Assembly (NCBI GenBank): GCA_021234155.1
Contig: JAJEKV010000032.1
Span: 10,172,099 to 10,236,098 of the forward strand
Source of the DNA: Isoetes taiwanensis
Lineage: Eukaryota > Streptophyta > Lycopodiopsida > Isoetales > Isoetaceae
Length of the DNA stretch: 64,000 nucleotides
Direction: 5' to 3'
A program made the translations under genes and the position numbers. The notes under the pieces were generated by a model. The model did no database searches. It had not been told where the DNA came from and worked only from the letters and a program-made list of their open reading frames with translations. This document shows positions 10,800 to 23,959 of this stretch, one piece after another (positions within the stretch are counted from its first letter, which is position 1; each line of letters opens with the position of its first letter).

Positions 10800-12715
10800 T
10801 TGGATAACAAATTGAAGAAATGGGCGGAATAAGGAAATATGAGGGCACAAGGGCAAGCAGGGTTCAGGCCGGAACACTCAACCACAGATCATCTTGTGAC
10901 TCTCCGGATATTAATAGATCAGAACAAAGCGCAGGGAAGGAAGATCATCTGTTGCTTTGTGGATTTCAGAAAAGCATTTGATACAGTCCCGAGGGAGAAG
11001 TTACTAAAAAGATTGATAGATATGCAAGCCCCAATAAATATGGTAGGATCGATTGCAAGATTATACCATAAGGTGTATGGTAAGATGGAACAAGAAGGAC
11101 AGCCGATAATCTGTGACACCGGTGTAAAGCAGGGCTGCCCGCTATCTCCAACTCTGTTTGGAATATACATAGATGCTACCGCAGGATACATAGCGAGAAG
11201 CAAAGAAGGGGGACTAATATGCCCCTACACTAGGAGACACGAAGGTACCAATAATGCTATATGCGATGATGATCTCGATATGATGGCCACAAAAAACAAA
11301 GGGATGCACGATTTGCTCAAAATTCTAGAACAATTACGTGAAGAGAGCGGGGCTGACCGTAAATCTAGCAAAAACTAAGATAGTCATCTTTGGACATAAG
11401 AACGAGGCATAAACCTTTCGGATATAAAGATAAAGAGATAGAGGAAACAATGAGAATCTGAGATATCTAGGGTATGATGCACATGGCACGGGGAAATGGG
11501 CCAAAGGAGCCAACGCCAGTTCCAATCGGCTATAGGAAGCTACTTCAACATGAAGAAGAACTTCAGAATAAGTAGAATAACATTTGGGACATCAAGTGTT
11601 ACCTATTCAAGTCTGTGCGGTAGCCACCACTTTCGATTATATGGGGCGAAGCATGGGGACCGGGTCTAATATAGGTAAATTGGGAAAAACAAGAAGGGAT
11701 TCTTAGGCAATGGCATGCACAAGAATGTGGTAAGAACAAATACACCACTAACGATCATGATCCTCAAAGCGGGGCAAAAACCGATGGAAGTGAGAGGATG
11801 GGAGAGAACCATAAGGTACACCGCCGGAGACAATGCGGGGAGACATACAAGGGGAAAGCCCAAAGCATTGCAATCACCGAATCCGCAAAATCACACATCC
11901 TTACAGGTAGTGGATGGTTTAAAGAGGTGGCAACATGGACCAGACAGATGGGATTAAACCTAAGTGACCTAATACAAGAAGGGCAGTGGAATGAGGAGTG
12001 GGCAGACAAAGCGACAAGAGCATGGCTGCAAAGACACACGGGACCAAAGACAGACTGGCTCACACAAGTTTTTAACCCAGATCAGCATATAGGACACCAG
12101 ATGTACCGGGATAACATACTGGGGAAAAACAGAAGAGACATTCTGGCTAGATTCAGGATGGGAAGTCATGATCTAAGAATCGAAAAAGACAGGTGGAGAG
12201 GGATAGACAAGGAAGACAGGATATGCAGAATCTGTGACGGTGGAAGGATAGAGGACGAGAACCATATGATTAATGACTGCCCGATCTACGGAGACATCAG
12301 GGACAGATACAGAAATATAAGATGGGGGGAACCAATTCATAGGCTGATGACGATGACAGAATCGCAACGGGATTTGGCAGACGCGATCCAAAGAATGACG
12401 ACCAGGCACAGAGAAGTACACAGTGAAAGAGGGTTCGTAATATGACCGGTACAAAATAGGTCATAAAACCCCACACAAACTGCTCAGTTAAAAGCTGATT
12501 GATAACGACGCATCACTGCACGCCCACGAAGCCGAGGTAAAGCGGGATGCTGGTAATAAAAGAAAAAAGTCAGCCCTTCCGAAAAGGCTACATCATAACA
12601 GCGTGATGTGCTAGTAGCACCCTTTCTAGGGAGCTCGCCCATGCTACACAAGTCCAGGGGCCTCACGGCACAAGGGACATTAATGTATTCTATTCTATTC
12701 TATTCTATTATATGT
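10800..12715 (+). mobile_element. 5'-truncated LINE with pentanucleotide tail
   Basis: A 179-residue frame (10839-11378) holds the RT core: GQAGFRPEHSTTDH, VDFRKAFDTVPREKL, VKQGCPLSPTLFGIYID and a degenerate CDDDLDMM where an A/CADDL-type catalytic motif belongs. Frames then break until 11798-12445. That stretch encodes the C-terminal region with a zinc-binding motif (CRICDGGRIEDENHMINDCP), typical of LINE C-termini that contact RNA. The 3' end at 12684-12713 is a run of TATTC/TTCTA repeats rather than poly(A). The N-terminal endonuclease is missing. It is related to the LINE at 1-2212 by RT motifs and tail type. Confidence 0.88.
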
Positions 12716-12829
12716 ATTATATGACGTCCTGTATAAAGTCTGCAACTGCATCTGCTACTTGTTCATAATGGTTTTGATCAACGAATTTTGATCAACGAAT
12801 TTGAACAAAACCATTGAACAAATTTGTTC

Positions 12830-14020
12830 TTTGAACGACTTGTTTGAGGTTTTTGCTCTAAGTAGAAAGCAAAATCTTCAGATCCCATATGTGGCTTTCC
12901 TAATACAACTTTGTCAGCTCCAAGCAAATTAGATGCTACATCGTTCACCTGCTCTTGCAAGTTCTTGTCATTAATTGTGGGAGGATAAATTGGATGAGTT
13001 CTTCCAGCAAAATCAACGCTGGCCGTGCACCTGTGCACACTGGCCTGATCTATAACTACCTGCAAAACCCAAAGACAGAAATTTAAGTTTAATAATCTTA
13101 AAATGTCCTGCGTGAAAACTAGAACGAACCAAACCTGTTTGATTCTTTCCTTGAGAAGCATGATCCCCGTCCTGGAAAAGCTACGGTAAGATCCTTTGAT
13201 GCTGACTGAACTAGGAATTACGTTATATTTATCCCCTCCTCTGATTGATGTCACAGAGACCACCTGTAATGCATTACATAGATGAATAGGAGATAGAACT
13301 ACAACAAAGGAGCGTTTACTAAACGATTACTTATTGCACAAAGTCTAGGAATGGGCATTTTGTTATGCCAGATTAATGGTTGTAAGTCAACCAAATCGAA
13401 TTAATAGACACTTCCGCTTGTGGTCACAAAATAATATTATACATTGTCTCCTCCATGGCCTGACTGAGGAAGTTTCCTATACTCTAAATTACTATCACAG
13501 ATTCTAGTAGTTTTGAAACTGTTCAAACGGAATGAGAGCTAAGTTAGAAGAAAATGAGATTTAATACCTGGCCTTCAAGAGGATGAGTTTCACAGGACAC
13601 CAGATGTTGCAAGCTTGCTATAATGAAGGATGCTGCCAATATTGGATCTGCAGTCTGGTGTGGAAGAGCAGCAGCCCTCCTTTTCCTTGTATAACTGCTT
13701 CAAAAAATCCACTTCCTGCCAATGCAGGCCCTGGACAAGATGCAACAATTCCGGCATCATATTCTGGATTGATATGTATTGCAAATATTGCTTCTAAAAC
13801 CGTTCCCTGCAAGTAAGTAATGCCTAGACTGAAATTATTTGGATAGATTGAACACGACAAAAATTTTTAAGATAATCAGATCAGATGTAAGAACCTGCAA
13901 AAGATGGCGTCGTTGAGAGAGCAATTTTGCAGCTCCAAGAAGCATGGCGACATGTGCCTCGTGGCCGCAAGAATGCATTTTTCCATCCACTTTGCGCTTG
14001 TGATCCCATTCTACCAATTC
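12830..14020 (-). pseudogene. IAA-amino-acid hydrolase (ILR1-like, peptidase M20) relic
   Basis: Four exons with good GT-AG borders read on the minus strand: 14020-13895 ([23 protein letters not shown]), 13806-13568 (GTVLEAIFAIHINPEYDAG), 13263-13135 (VVSVTSIRGGDKYNVIPSS) and 13059 to about 12850 (GSEDFAFYLEQ). Family members release auxin from amino-acid conjugates using a binuclear metal centre. The Cys/His of SCGHEAH is present. The stretch with the QPAEE metal-binding and catalytic Glu is skipped between exons 1 and 2. A one-base deletion after GKGG, near 13668, shifts the frame and removes the usual GGHAA His. N- and C-terminal ends are missing. Confidence 0.88.
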
Positions 14021-14698
14021 CTAATATAAATTCATGCTATAAAACATATTACAGCATGGCACTTTAAGGAAAATTACTAGCATTGGCAAAGCATCCATAT
14101 CCGCCCTAAGGGCGACGAAAGGAGGATTACCGGAACCAATAGTAGCAACCAAACTGGTGTTCCGGCAGACAATTACTTGGCTTTTCTAATTTTCCTGGCC
14201 CTGGGATCCGAAATTACAGAATCGGACGGCTCAAAATGAATACAGCTGACGTGGCAGGACACGTGGCATAGCTAGAATTGCAGGAAAGTGGGCAGCTCGG
14301 GTTAGGCAACCCTGCTTAAAAAAAAAAAGAAAAAAACACGCACGCATTCTCGACTGTCAAAAATTGAAACCCACCCTTGGCCATCAGACGAAGGTTTGCC
14401 ATAAAAATAATCGCCATCCAAAAGCCAAGCCACCAAAAATTTAGCGTCAGAACCTTCATCTTCTCTCCAGGAATGTTGGGTAGGATGGACGGTTAGGATG
14501 GAGCATCGGATTTCTCCGAGTAGTGTGAAAAGATTTTGAACTGTGAACAGTGTACTTTGTTGCCCTAATCGCGTCTGGCGGCCTCATGTTCCCTGCCGCT
14601 TGCGCGTTGGTGCGCTAGATTTGCGATCTATCAATCCGGTTTCTAGTCTATCTTTGCTCACCGTTGTTGTTGTTCGTGGCTCCAGGTCGTAAATTAGG
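14021..14698. promoter_or_regulatory. Upstream region and 5' UTR of the RS cyclophilin
   Basis: This is the gap between the ILR1-like relic (minus) and the cyclophilin gene (plus). It contains an A-rich run near 14318-14336 and no ORF of note. The transcript 5' UTR probably starts within the last 200-300 bp; the exact start and a TATA box cannot be assigned. A good 5' UTR intron donor, GGTGAGTT, ends the region at 14699. Confidence 0.5.
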
Positions 14699-14882
14699 GT
14701 GAGTTTTTCGTTCTTTTTGAGTGGATTTTGTTGTTTTAGATGCTTCGGCTTACCTTCTTTGTTTTTATGTATTTGTGTTGTGTTTACTAGCTCATGTCAT
14801 AAAACCTATTGGGTAACCGCCTGGTGTTATTCTTAAGTGTTATTGCGACTTACTCTGTATTGTGTTTTTTGGTGGTTAATAG
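14699..14882 (+). other. 5' UTR intron of the RS cyclophilin gene
   Basis: The donor GTGAGT at 14699 and acceptor AATAG at 14878-14882 bracket a T-rich intron. It ends ten bases before the start codon at 14893. An intron in the leader is common in plant housekeeping genes. It is inferred from splice consensus only. Confidence 0.65.
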
Positions 14883-14892
14883 TAACTACGAC

Positions 14893-17800
14893 ATGGGAAA
14901 GAGCAAATCAAATCCAAGAGTGTTTTTTGATATTACCATTGGTGGGGAGCCTGCTGGAAAGATTGTAATGGAGGTACATTTGATGTTACCACGCTGGATA
15001 TGCATGCTAGTTAGTTCTATTCTTCCACCCAGATGATGTAATACCGTGGTGAATTATGCTTTACGCGTTTGCCAATTCACTCACAGGATCGGTCCCCAAG
15101 ATGTTATCTTTTTGACATGTATTTATAGTTGAGTCAGAAAACTGAAAACTACTTGCAGGATAGTGTATCACGTTGTTTTTAGATAATGAGCGCATTACTA
15201 ATACTTGATGCATGCAGCTGTTTGCAGACACTGTACCTCAAACAGTTGAAAATTTTAGGGCTCTTTGTACTGGTGCGTGTTCCTTTTGGCTTTCTCTGTA
15301 AAGGGAAGAGTGCGATTGTTACTTCTATGTTTTGTTTACAAGTCGCTTGACTGAGTATTGTTCAGGTGAAAAGGGTAATGGGATTAAGACAGGAAAACCT
15401 CTTCAGTACAAGGGCACGATTTTTCATCGTGTTATCAAGGGTTTTATGGCACAAGTAATCACATGCAGATCTTGTTTCTTTATTATTATGGTCCCTTGCA
15501 AGGGCGATATTATTCTTAAGGCTTTTTGGAATCTAACTGTTGTCTGTTTTCTTTACAATCAGGGAGGCGATTTCACGAAGAAAGATGGTATGCGATTGCA
15601 TTATTATTGTTTTTTCTAGTACCCCGAAAAGAGTTGTATAGCAAGGGAAAATGTAGGTGCTAAGGAAAATTTGTAGGTGTGCTTGTGTGTTGTTTGACTT
15701 TTTCTTTATTGCTTTAGTGCATGCAATTAGTTTATATTAGGGCTGATAGAAGCACTTGTTTACTGTCTTTTGGGTATGTCTCATCTTTTCAAAGAAGAGC
15801 TGCACAAATAAAGAACGTTCTTCAAGACATTGTCATATGAAGAGGTATTCTGCACTTGCTCCAAGGTTGTGGTTCTACTGCTTTTTGCCCTTATGGGTTT
15901 GAACATTGGAAATTTTCTGATGTCTTATGTGGGTAGAGTAGATTTAATGTTGTGCAAATTCTAATGGGCATGGAAATTACTGTAAGAACCTTGCGGTTTT
16001 AACAAAGAGGTGGACGACATAAAATGATTTTGGAATTGTGTTTGCAGGAAGTGGTGGAGAAAGCATATATGGAGGAAAGTTCAAAGGTATGCTTCCATGG
16101 TCTGCATTTGCAGTGAATATTACATATTTGTGATTTAAATCTAATATTACTTTCAATCGTTACAGATGAAAACTTCATTCACAGTCATAATGATCCCGGC
16201 ATCTTATCTATGGCTAATGCTGGGCCCAATACGAATGGCTCCCAGTTCTTTATTACGTTTGCTCCAGCAAAACATCTTGATGGGTATGAGCTCTCTGCTA
16301 TCATACTGAGATGCTGGCCATGCTAACTGTTGTAAAACCTGTTTAATTTTCTGATACTGCCTAGTGTTGCTGTTGTCATTTTTACAGAATGTAACAAGCA
16401 AACCCCTTATAGTTGCAAGGTAACTGTAGTAATTTATTTTTACTGGTGATAGTTGACCTTGCTATGGCCTGTTATTGAGTGAATTTATTAGAGTACTTGT
16501 TATTAAGTGATGAATCCATGTACAGCCACTTGATTCTGTTATATAAGGTGTTACCAATACTGGCACTTCATGTAGAAGAAGCTGTTGGTTTCTTTTTACC
16601 ACACCCTGTTTTAGTGACAGTGTTTTGATGTTTGGAATGTTCTGTCCTATTAGCTGAGTTATTTTGATATACTTTTCTGCTTAAAAGCTCACATTATTGG
16701 ATCCCTTTGGCATTTAAAACACTGGCATTAATTTGCTTTAACTTCAGTAGAGGATGTGCAAATGCCTGACATTGATATCCATTTTATATTTGACAATGAT
16801 GGTGGTTCGTTATTAAAATTTTCTATTTTCTTAGTCCTAATGATTAATGGTTAACATGCAGGAAGCATGTTGTTTTTGGAAAAGTTGTGGAGGGCATGGA
16901 TGTTTTGAAGAAGATTGAACAGGAGCCGACCAGTAGCCCTAAGTTCAGACCTGAAAGGACTATTAAGGTTGTCAACTGTGGTGAAGTAACCCCTGTGAAA
17001 GATAATGGGGAGCTTCCAGTAGGAAAAAGTGAGCATTCTAACGTATTGAGAGAAATACTATTACTAATTATTGCATTCAAGGAAATAGCAAGCAAAGTCT
17101 AATAAATCTCTGCCTATTTTCTTCAGGCAAGAAGAAAAGCAAAAAGAGTAAAGGGGCAAAAGATGACGACAGCAGTGAAGAAGATGAGCGTGAGATCAAG
17201 TCTAAAAAGAGACATAGAAAGGCCTCAAAGGACCGCCGCAGAAAAAAGCGCCGTCACCACTATTCAGATAGTGATTCGGATACGTCTTCTGAATCTGACA
17301 GCTCTGACTCAGAATCAGAAACCGAAACTTCTGCATCTGATACTTCCTCGTCCAGTGAAGATCGTCGACGGAAGAAGAAAAAAACGTCACGCAAGGATAA
17401 GAAAAAGCGGAAACGACATTCTAAGAAAAAGAAGGATAAGAAACGAGAGCAGCGTAGCCGCAAGGATAAGAAGCGGAAAAAGAAGTGGTCAGTTTATCAT
17501 GTTTTACTTTAAATCATTTTTGCACGAGTTACTGACTGTGGAAGTATGTTTAAGCAGGAGTTCTGAAAGTGATGACAGTGATACTGAAAGCTCCAGTTTA
17601 TCAGACTCAGAAAGTGGAAGTGAGAGTGAGAGTGATAGTGATACTAATGTCAAAATAAAGTCAAAAGTTCTTCCACATGCTGGTGATAAAAATGGGCGTG
17701 AAGCTGGTAATTCTTTATGTTTATGTTATGAAGATATATGTATTCATATTTAAACTTAAGCTAACATACAAGTAATTTGACTGGCATATTTTATATGACA

Positions 17801-19117
17801 GAGAAAGTCATATCCCAGAAACCTGATGCAGTTGCTTCTGGAAAGCAAGAAGTAGATGAGATACGAGAGAAGGAACGTCAGGATGTTATCAGCGAGGATG
17901 GTCGGGAAGAAGACGGTGAGCTAAACAAAGGGGGAATGGATGATATCTCCAGAGATGGAAAAGAAAATGAAGCTGGGGCAAAGAGGAGGCCAAGCCCTCC
18001 TGTTAGTCGTGAACAGAGCAGGTCAAGGTACGTTAGTGATTTTTGTTTGATATTCATGATGTATTACATCTTCTACAGCCTGCCTACTACTTACCCATGC
18101 AGAAGTCGAAGTGTAAGTGATAGTCCTCCTAAGCAGCGGAGTCCGAGTTTAAGTCCCAGCAGAACTCCTAGCAGAAGCCAAAGTTTGAGTAAAAGTCCAG
18201 ATGCTTACCGTGATCGTAGCCGTAGCTTATCCAAGAGTCCAAGTGCGAGTCCTCCAAAGAAAAGGTCCCCTTCTCCACCTCCTCCACGAAAGTCACGCAG
18301 CATCACACCAGCCAGAAGCCCTACACCTGAAGGAACTCCAAAACGAATTCGAAGAGGTCGTGGTTTCAGTCAGCAATATTCTTATGCAAGACGCTATCGC
18401 ACTCCTGAACGGTCTCCAGAGCGTTCTCCGCCTCGCTCCTATCGTTATGGCAATCGCGATTATGACAGATATGATCGAGGAAGGAGTGACAGGTTTTACT
18501 TCATGGTTTTCTTCTTTAAAAACATTGATATTCAGATTTCTTACTGTAATTTGTTCAGGTATGGCGGTTACAGAGGATATCGTGAAAGGTCGCCTCCCAG
18601 GCGCTATAGGAGCCCGCCAAGGATTCGCACACCTCCAAGGTTGGTATCTTGTTTTCAAGTAATACACCTAATAAGTTATTGTTTTTCTGATAATTGCTTT
18701 TGCAGATACCGAAGGAGTCCTAGCAGAAGCCGGAGCTTGAGCCGTAGTCGTAGTCCGGTTCGTCGTCCTAGGCGGACCTATGCATCAAGTCCTAGTCGAA
18801 GCCGTAGTCCTACGCCTGAACCACGTCGGTCAAATGACAACGTGCGGGCACGAGCCGCTGGTAGGCCATCTTCACGGGAAGCTGATGGAAATGGTTCTAC
18901 TAAAGTGAGGCGCCAGAGATCCCCAAGCAGATCTTCATCTGAATCTAGATCACCTCGGAGGTCGGGTTCTGAAAGCAGGTCTCCTCAAAGTGATCAAGGT
19001 GTGGGGAAAGGAAAGGACAGATCACGGTCAGTCAGCAAGTCGCCGAGGGGCAAGAGTCCTGCTAGTAATAAGGGCTTAGTCTCATATGAAGAGGGGTCTC
19101 CGGAACACTCGAAGTGA
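14893..19117 (+). CDS. RS-domain peptidyl-prolyl cis-trans isomerase (CYP63/CYP95-like cyclophilin)
   Basis: Thirteen exons with canonical borders join to exactly 730 codons plus stop: 14893-14973, 15218-15272, 15366-15454, 15563-15587, 16048-16086, 16166-16283, 16862-17028, 17127-17487, 17558-17706, 17802-18027, 18103-18492, 18559-18639 and 18706-19117. The first ~190 residues are a cyclophilin domain. Visible catalytic/ligand positions include Arg and Phe in [11 protein letters not shown], the Gln/Phe of NGSQFFIT and His in [14 protein letters not shown] Lys/Ser/Asp-rich linker follows, then long Arg-Ser repeats (SRSRSPVRR-type). Plant homologues are nuclear-speckle cyclophilins that bind SR splicing factors and isomerise prolyl bonds. 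No defect is visible, so it is probably functional. Confidence 0.95.
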
Positions 19118-20360
19118 CGAAACAGTTAATTATTCACGTCAACAGCGAGCTATGAACTATGGTGCATTCGAAGCGTACTTGCTGGGGACTTTTGCAGTCA
19201 TTTGAAACGCACGTTGTTTTTTTCTTGTTATGGTACATTTTTAGCTTGTTATGTACTTATGGCCGCTTTAGGAAGTCCGGGCTTCAAGGCAGGGATTTTT
19301 TTTACATTTATGAATCTTTGTTTCCAGGTTATATATTGTAAGAAGTTTGTTACCTTCAATGGGCGTCTGATTGGCATTAATTGCAGTGGATCCGTTGTTC
19401 TAATGTTCTAACTGTCTGGAAAAATTGACATTTAGGGCTAACGAAGTTGCTACAGAAAAGTATCCATTTGCAATTCTAATCAAATTTGAGGAAAGCATAG
19501 GATGCTTCTTAGATGAGAGCGTTTCTTTAACTGGAAAAATAAGTTAGTTTGGAGCCATTAAAGTGGAGGATTATTATCACGTTTTTATGTGAGTTGCAAG
19601 AACAAAAATGCTTCAAACGACTTCAGAAAATAGAAAAAGTAGATGCATGCATCATACAATGTCACATGCGCATTGTCATATTTTACAAAGTAACGTTCTT
19701 GCAAAACCTTCTTTTTATGCGTATTCTGATCGAGCTTTAAAGGGATTTCTTTCTTCAAATATTTTGACGTGTATCTTTTCAAATGTTTTTCTTCACAAGG
19801 GATTTAGAGTCTTTGTATTTGGAGATGACTTCTATCTCCTTGTATAAAAAAGGAAAAACCATCAAACCAGTTCGAAGTCTTAATTTACGTAGTTAATGAG
19901 AAGGACATTGTAGGGTTCAATTAAGGTAGAAGAATGCTATTCCATTATGAGTTTTTAGATCTAGTATTATGAGTTTTTAGATCAAATAACTAGAGATGTT
20001 GGAACTTATCTTTCCTACATAGGCCTAATGATTAGTAGCAAAAAAAAAAAAGTGATTTTCAGGCCAAAAAAAAATAAATATTTCAGGTAAAAAAAATTAC
20101 ATTTGGTATATCGGGAAGGAGTTCCGGCGGAGACGTCTGGCGATTAGCTCGGAGCTCCAAACTGCGCCCTGTGCATTTCTGCGCGGAGATCCGGCTCAGG
20201 GCTTTGTGGCGGATAGTTGGCGGATGTAGACTGATGCATTTGAACAGTTTTGTGCTTTTCTTAAGATTTTGACATCTTTTGGTCGCCTTGGGCACAGGAA
20301 CGGTAGTTATATAGACGAGGGTTCGATTCAATTCAATTCTTGCCTAAGTCTGCCTTGGAA
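19118..20360. other. Cyclophilin 3' region and PPCS promoter region
   Basis: 3' UTR-like, T-rich sequence follows the cyclophilin stop. AT-rich intergenic sequence continues to about 20100, with A-runs at 20040 and 20065. A more GC-balanced stretch (20105-20360) probably holds the promoter and 5' UTR of the next gene. Open frames here show no recognisable product. Confidence 0.5.
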
Positions 20361-22694
20361 ATGCACAATTCTGCGTCAGATTTGGGCGCATCTAACCAGA
20401 GTTCAGAACTAGAGGCAGCCAACCAATTTTTTGAATCGGCTCCTCTACTCAAAGATCGCTCGTTAATTCAATCGCAGGTTCAGGCGTTCGTTTCTCGCTG
20501 GTGCACTGAAACTTCTTCAGGTATGATCCATGATTCCTCTACTTGATGAATTAAAAGGACTCGATTGTGGATTGCAAACTGTTCACGTTCTTTTTCATGA
20601 GTTGGTTGGAGTTTGGCATTGTAGATGGGCAGTCACAGAGAATGGTATGTGTTACGTCAGGTGGAACGACGATTCCTCTGGAACGCCGTTGTGTGAGATT
20701 TATTGATAATTTTAGCTCTGGTCACAGAGGGGCTGCTTCAACTGAGTAAGTATGGCTTGCTATCTTACTTGGTGCTGGCCATGAACATTCAATACATTCA
20801 GTGCACTTCTAGGTATTTCTTAAGCCAAGGCTATGCTGTTATATTCCTTCATCGCCAGTAAGTCTTCTTATTTCAATTTAATATCTCATCTGATTGCCAC
20901 TATCATGTTTCTTCCTGTGAAAATGTGAACAGAGGATCCATGCAACCTTTCTGTCGATCTCTTCCCCCAAATTTGTTGCTGGAGTGCTTTGAACCTGTTG
21001 GAAAAGAAGGCATTCGAAGTAAGTAACCAAATGACCTTATTAATATGCAATTGTCTTCAAAATTTTGTATTCATTGAACTGTGTAATCTGAGCAGTGTAA
21101 GTAACTAGGAGGTTTATTGCTGAATGATTGGAGTGGAAAGGAAAGAAAACGATTTATTACACCGTAATGTCTTTAATTGCTAAGTTGATCTTAAAGTCCA
21201 TTTGGAATCTTGATTTTCCCACATCTTTTGAAGTGTCTGTTTGCATAGCTTTTACCATGTATAATAGAACTTCAGCTTTAACTTATAATTAAGCGAGATG
21301 ACTGTTACTTTGGCGTGTCATAGATTTATTTGGCTATTGGCTTTTTAAGATCTCTTTATATCAATTGCAGCTTGCAACGAGTACTCTGTTGCTATTGAGA
21401 AGGCCGTTAGAGCACACCATTTGGTATTCTTCTTTTGTTTTCTTGTTCTGGTTATATTATATCCTTGTCAGTGTTGGTACACATAGTCTATTATCGTACA
21501 ATGTCATTTCATTTTGCCCTAATACTCAACCAGATGAGCATGTTTATATAGCTTCCAAAATGCTGTTTCTACCATAGTTATATGCATGATGTTTGCAGGC
21601 AATGGGAGAAGGTAAGCTACTGAAGCTTAATTACGGAACATTATTCGAATACCTTCAGGTAAAGTATCATGAGCTTATTATTGCAAATAAAACTTAATAC
21701 TTTATCTTGCATTTTCCTTTGATTTTCCTTTGTTGTACATATTGGCAGTCTAAAATTTTAATGGAACATTTTAATGTTTATATGTTGTAACATCACGTGT
21801 TACAATTTAATCAAAGAAAGTCAATCCAATCACGATATGTTGGGTTGGTTGCTTAACCATCTTGTAGTAAAATGGCAATTTCTTGTGGCAGGTCCTTCAA
21901 ATTGTTGTGTTAGCTATGCAACGAATAGGCCAGCATGCAATGTTTTATCTCGCAGCAGCAGTTTCGGACTTTTATGTCCCCTGGGATTCAATGGTAACCT
22001 CATGACCTTATTTCTGGTATAAACATACAATTTGCTATTGGCGTAAATGTGTCTGGATGTAGTAACTGCTATATGGTAGGATAGATCGTGTAATGCATAA
22101 AAACAATGCTAACCTTCTAAATTTATAACATTCAGATAATTCTGTTTTTATTTCTGATCATTCGTTTTATTCTAGGTAGAACATAAAATTCAGTCAGGAA
22201 ATGGATCACTGACTATGAAGCTGGCTCCAGTACCAAAAATGTTGGCAATATTGCGGCGACATTGGGCTCCCAACGCATTTTGTGTGTCATTTAAGGTTTG
22301 TTTTTTCTTCCCGTGAACTATGTAAATATTTTTCTTCCTTTGAACACATCTTTACACAAAGATTTGTCCGACACAAGATTTCCAGATTATATTAGCTGTT
22401 TCAATAAAAGTGTACAGCAAATGTTAGTTGTCCTGTTATGATATTAATGAACTCATTATTGTGCAGCTGGAGACAGATGTAAAGGTTCTCCTAAGAAAGG
22501 CAGAGTCAGCTCTCAAGAAATATGACATGCATGCTGTTGTGGCTAATGAACTTCTAACACGCAAGCTGAAAGTAGTAGTAGTGACTAGGGAGGGAGAGAC
22601 TGTTGTTGAAACTAATGAGATATATCAAGATGTAGAGGAGCCATTAGTTGATTTCTTAGTTAAGATGCAGACAAGGTATATACATACTAAGTGA
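20361..22694 (+). CDS. PPCS: Phosphopantothenate-cysteine ligase, plant CoaB type
   Basis: Nine exons with GT-AG borders give 324 codons plus stop in one frame: 20361-20520, 20625-20745, 20813-20857, 20933-21018, 21371-21423, 21599-21658, 21892-21993, 22176-22295 and 22467-22694. The enzyme joins 4'-phosphopantothenate to cysteine in coenzyme A synthesis. Family signatures are in order: [13 protein letters not shown] (nucleotide site), [67 protein letters not shown] and [12 protein letters not shown]. The length matches plant homologues (about 310-330). The start ATG at 20361 is the first in the frame. The last exon may instead end by splicing at 22675, but the stop in this frame fits the family C-terminus. 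Appears intact. Confidence 0.95.
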
Positions 22695-23956
22695 AGCTAC
22701 ATTGGGCTCTTTTGTAAGGACGTTATGTGCATATATCTTCAGGATTTATGCTTTGAAGATTATTGACCTATCTAGGTCCAAAATTCTAGTGGATCTTATT
22801 CTTTAATGCTTTGATGAGCCAGCCATCAAAATCCCTGTGAGCTTTTATTTTCAAATATGAATTAATAATGGATGAACACAGACAGTCAGAGCTTCTAGTA
22901 TGTCAATCAGGTAAGAAGATCCATACAGTCGCTAAAGGCTGTTTATTGACAGTGGTAAAGGGTTTATGGTCATAGATTTTGAGAGAAATTCAGCAACAAA
23001 AGCAGCGGCATTTTGTCTCTTGAATTCATATCATTTTCTTCGGTAACATTCCTGCTCGAGTTGTTGAAATTTTGTAAAGTTCACGTGACATTAAGCCGAG
23101 CTGTAGTGGTGGTTCCCACCAGCAATGAAGAATCGATCCAGTTAAGTTCACATTAGATGTTTGTGAAATTCTGTATTAGTAGTTTGTGAAGGTTTGTATT
23201 TTAGTTGCCTCCACAATCACTAACTTTGGACCCAGTCATGTTCAGATAAGAAATTATTCTTCAAGCATTATCTAATATGCAAAGGTTTGAAACGGGTATT
23301 TAAAGCAGAAGATTTGTAATATTTTTTTATTGGAATATTAGCATTTCAGTTCTTGAATGTAAATGACTGGATTCATGTTTGCACCTTGGTCACACTTGGA
23401 TCTTGGTCATGCTTGGCCTTCAAATAGTTTTTTTGTTCCGTCATTGGTTTTCAAAGTATTTAACAGACAATTTAGTCAATTTAGTCTCAGGTTTTGAATA
23501 TGTGTACACAGTCTGATTTTGTTTTGATTTGTAAACTTGTAAGGCTGATAACAAGGTCTTTTGTGACCACTTCAAAAATATGATGATTGTTAACAGCTTG
23601 TTGCACTTCATTAATTACAGTTATAGCTTGCTTAGTTATAAGCTCCGTTCGGGAAATATTTTAAACATTCTAGGAAAAAATCCTACGCCTCATGAATTTT
23701 CCTACATGCAATTTTCCTGCAAAATAAAAAACAGCAAGATATAATTTCCTACAAGATGGAAAATAAACATGTAATTTTCTTACAGACTAAAATTCAGCAA
23801 GTTATTATTTGTAAAAAAACAGGTTATATAAATATAGTATGATTCATGGTTAATGTAACACTATAAAACCTGATCAAAATCATGAAATTCCACATTTAAT
23901 ATAACAATTTATGTGAACTTCAATGTCCTCAAGTAAAAAAAGAAAAAAAACAAACG
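22695..23956. other. PPCS 3' region and AT-rich spacer
   Basis: AT-rich sequence between the ligase gene and the transposase array. It includes the likely 3' UTR (to about 22900). No coding or structural signal was found; simple A/T runs occur near 23810 and 23935. Confidence 0.5.
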
Positions 23957-23959
23957 GGA

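Noticed and set aside
18201-18662. Alternative 153-codon frame within the cyclophilin RS region
   Set aside because: It is a shadow of Arg/Ser-rich coding sequence. The exon chain in the other frame is complete and matches the family.
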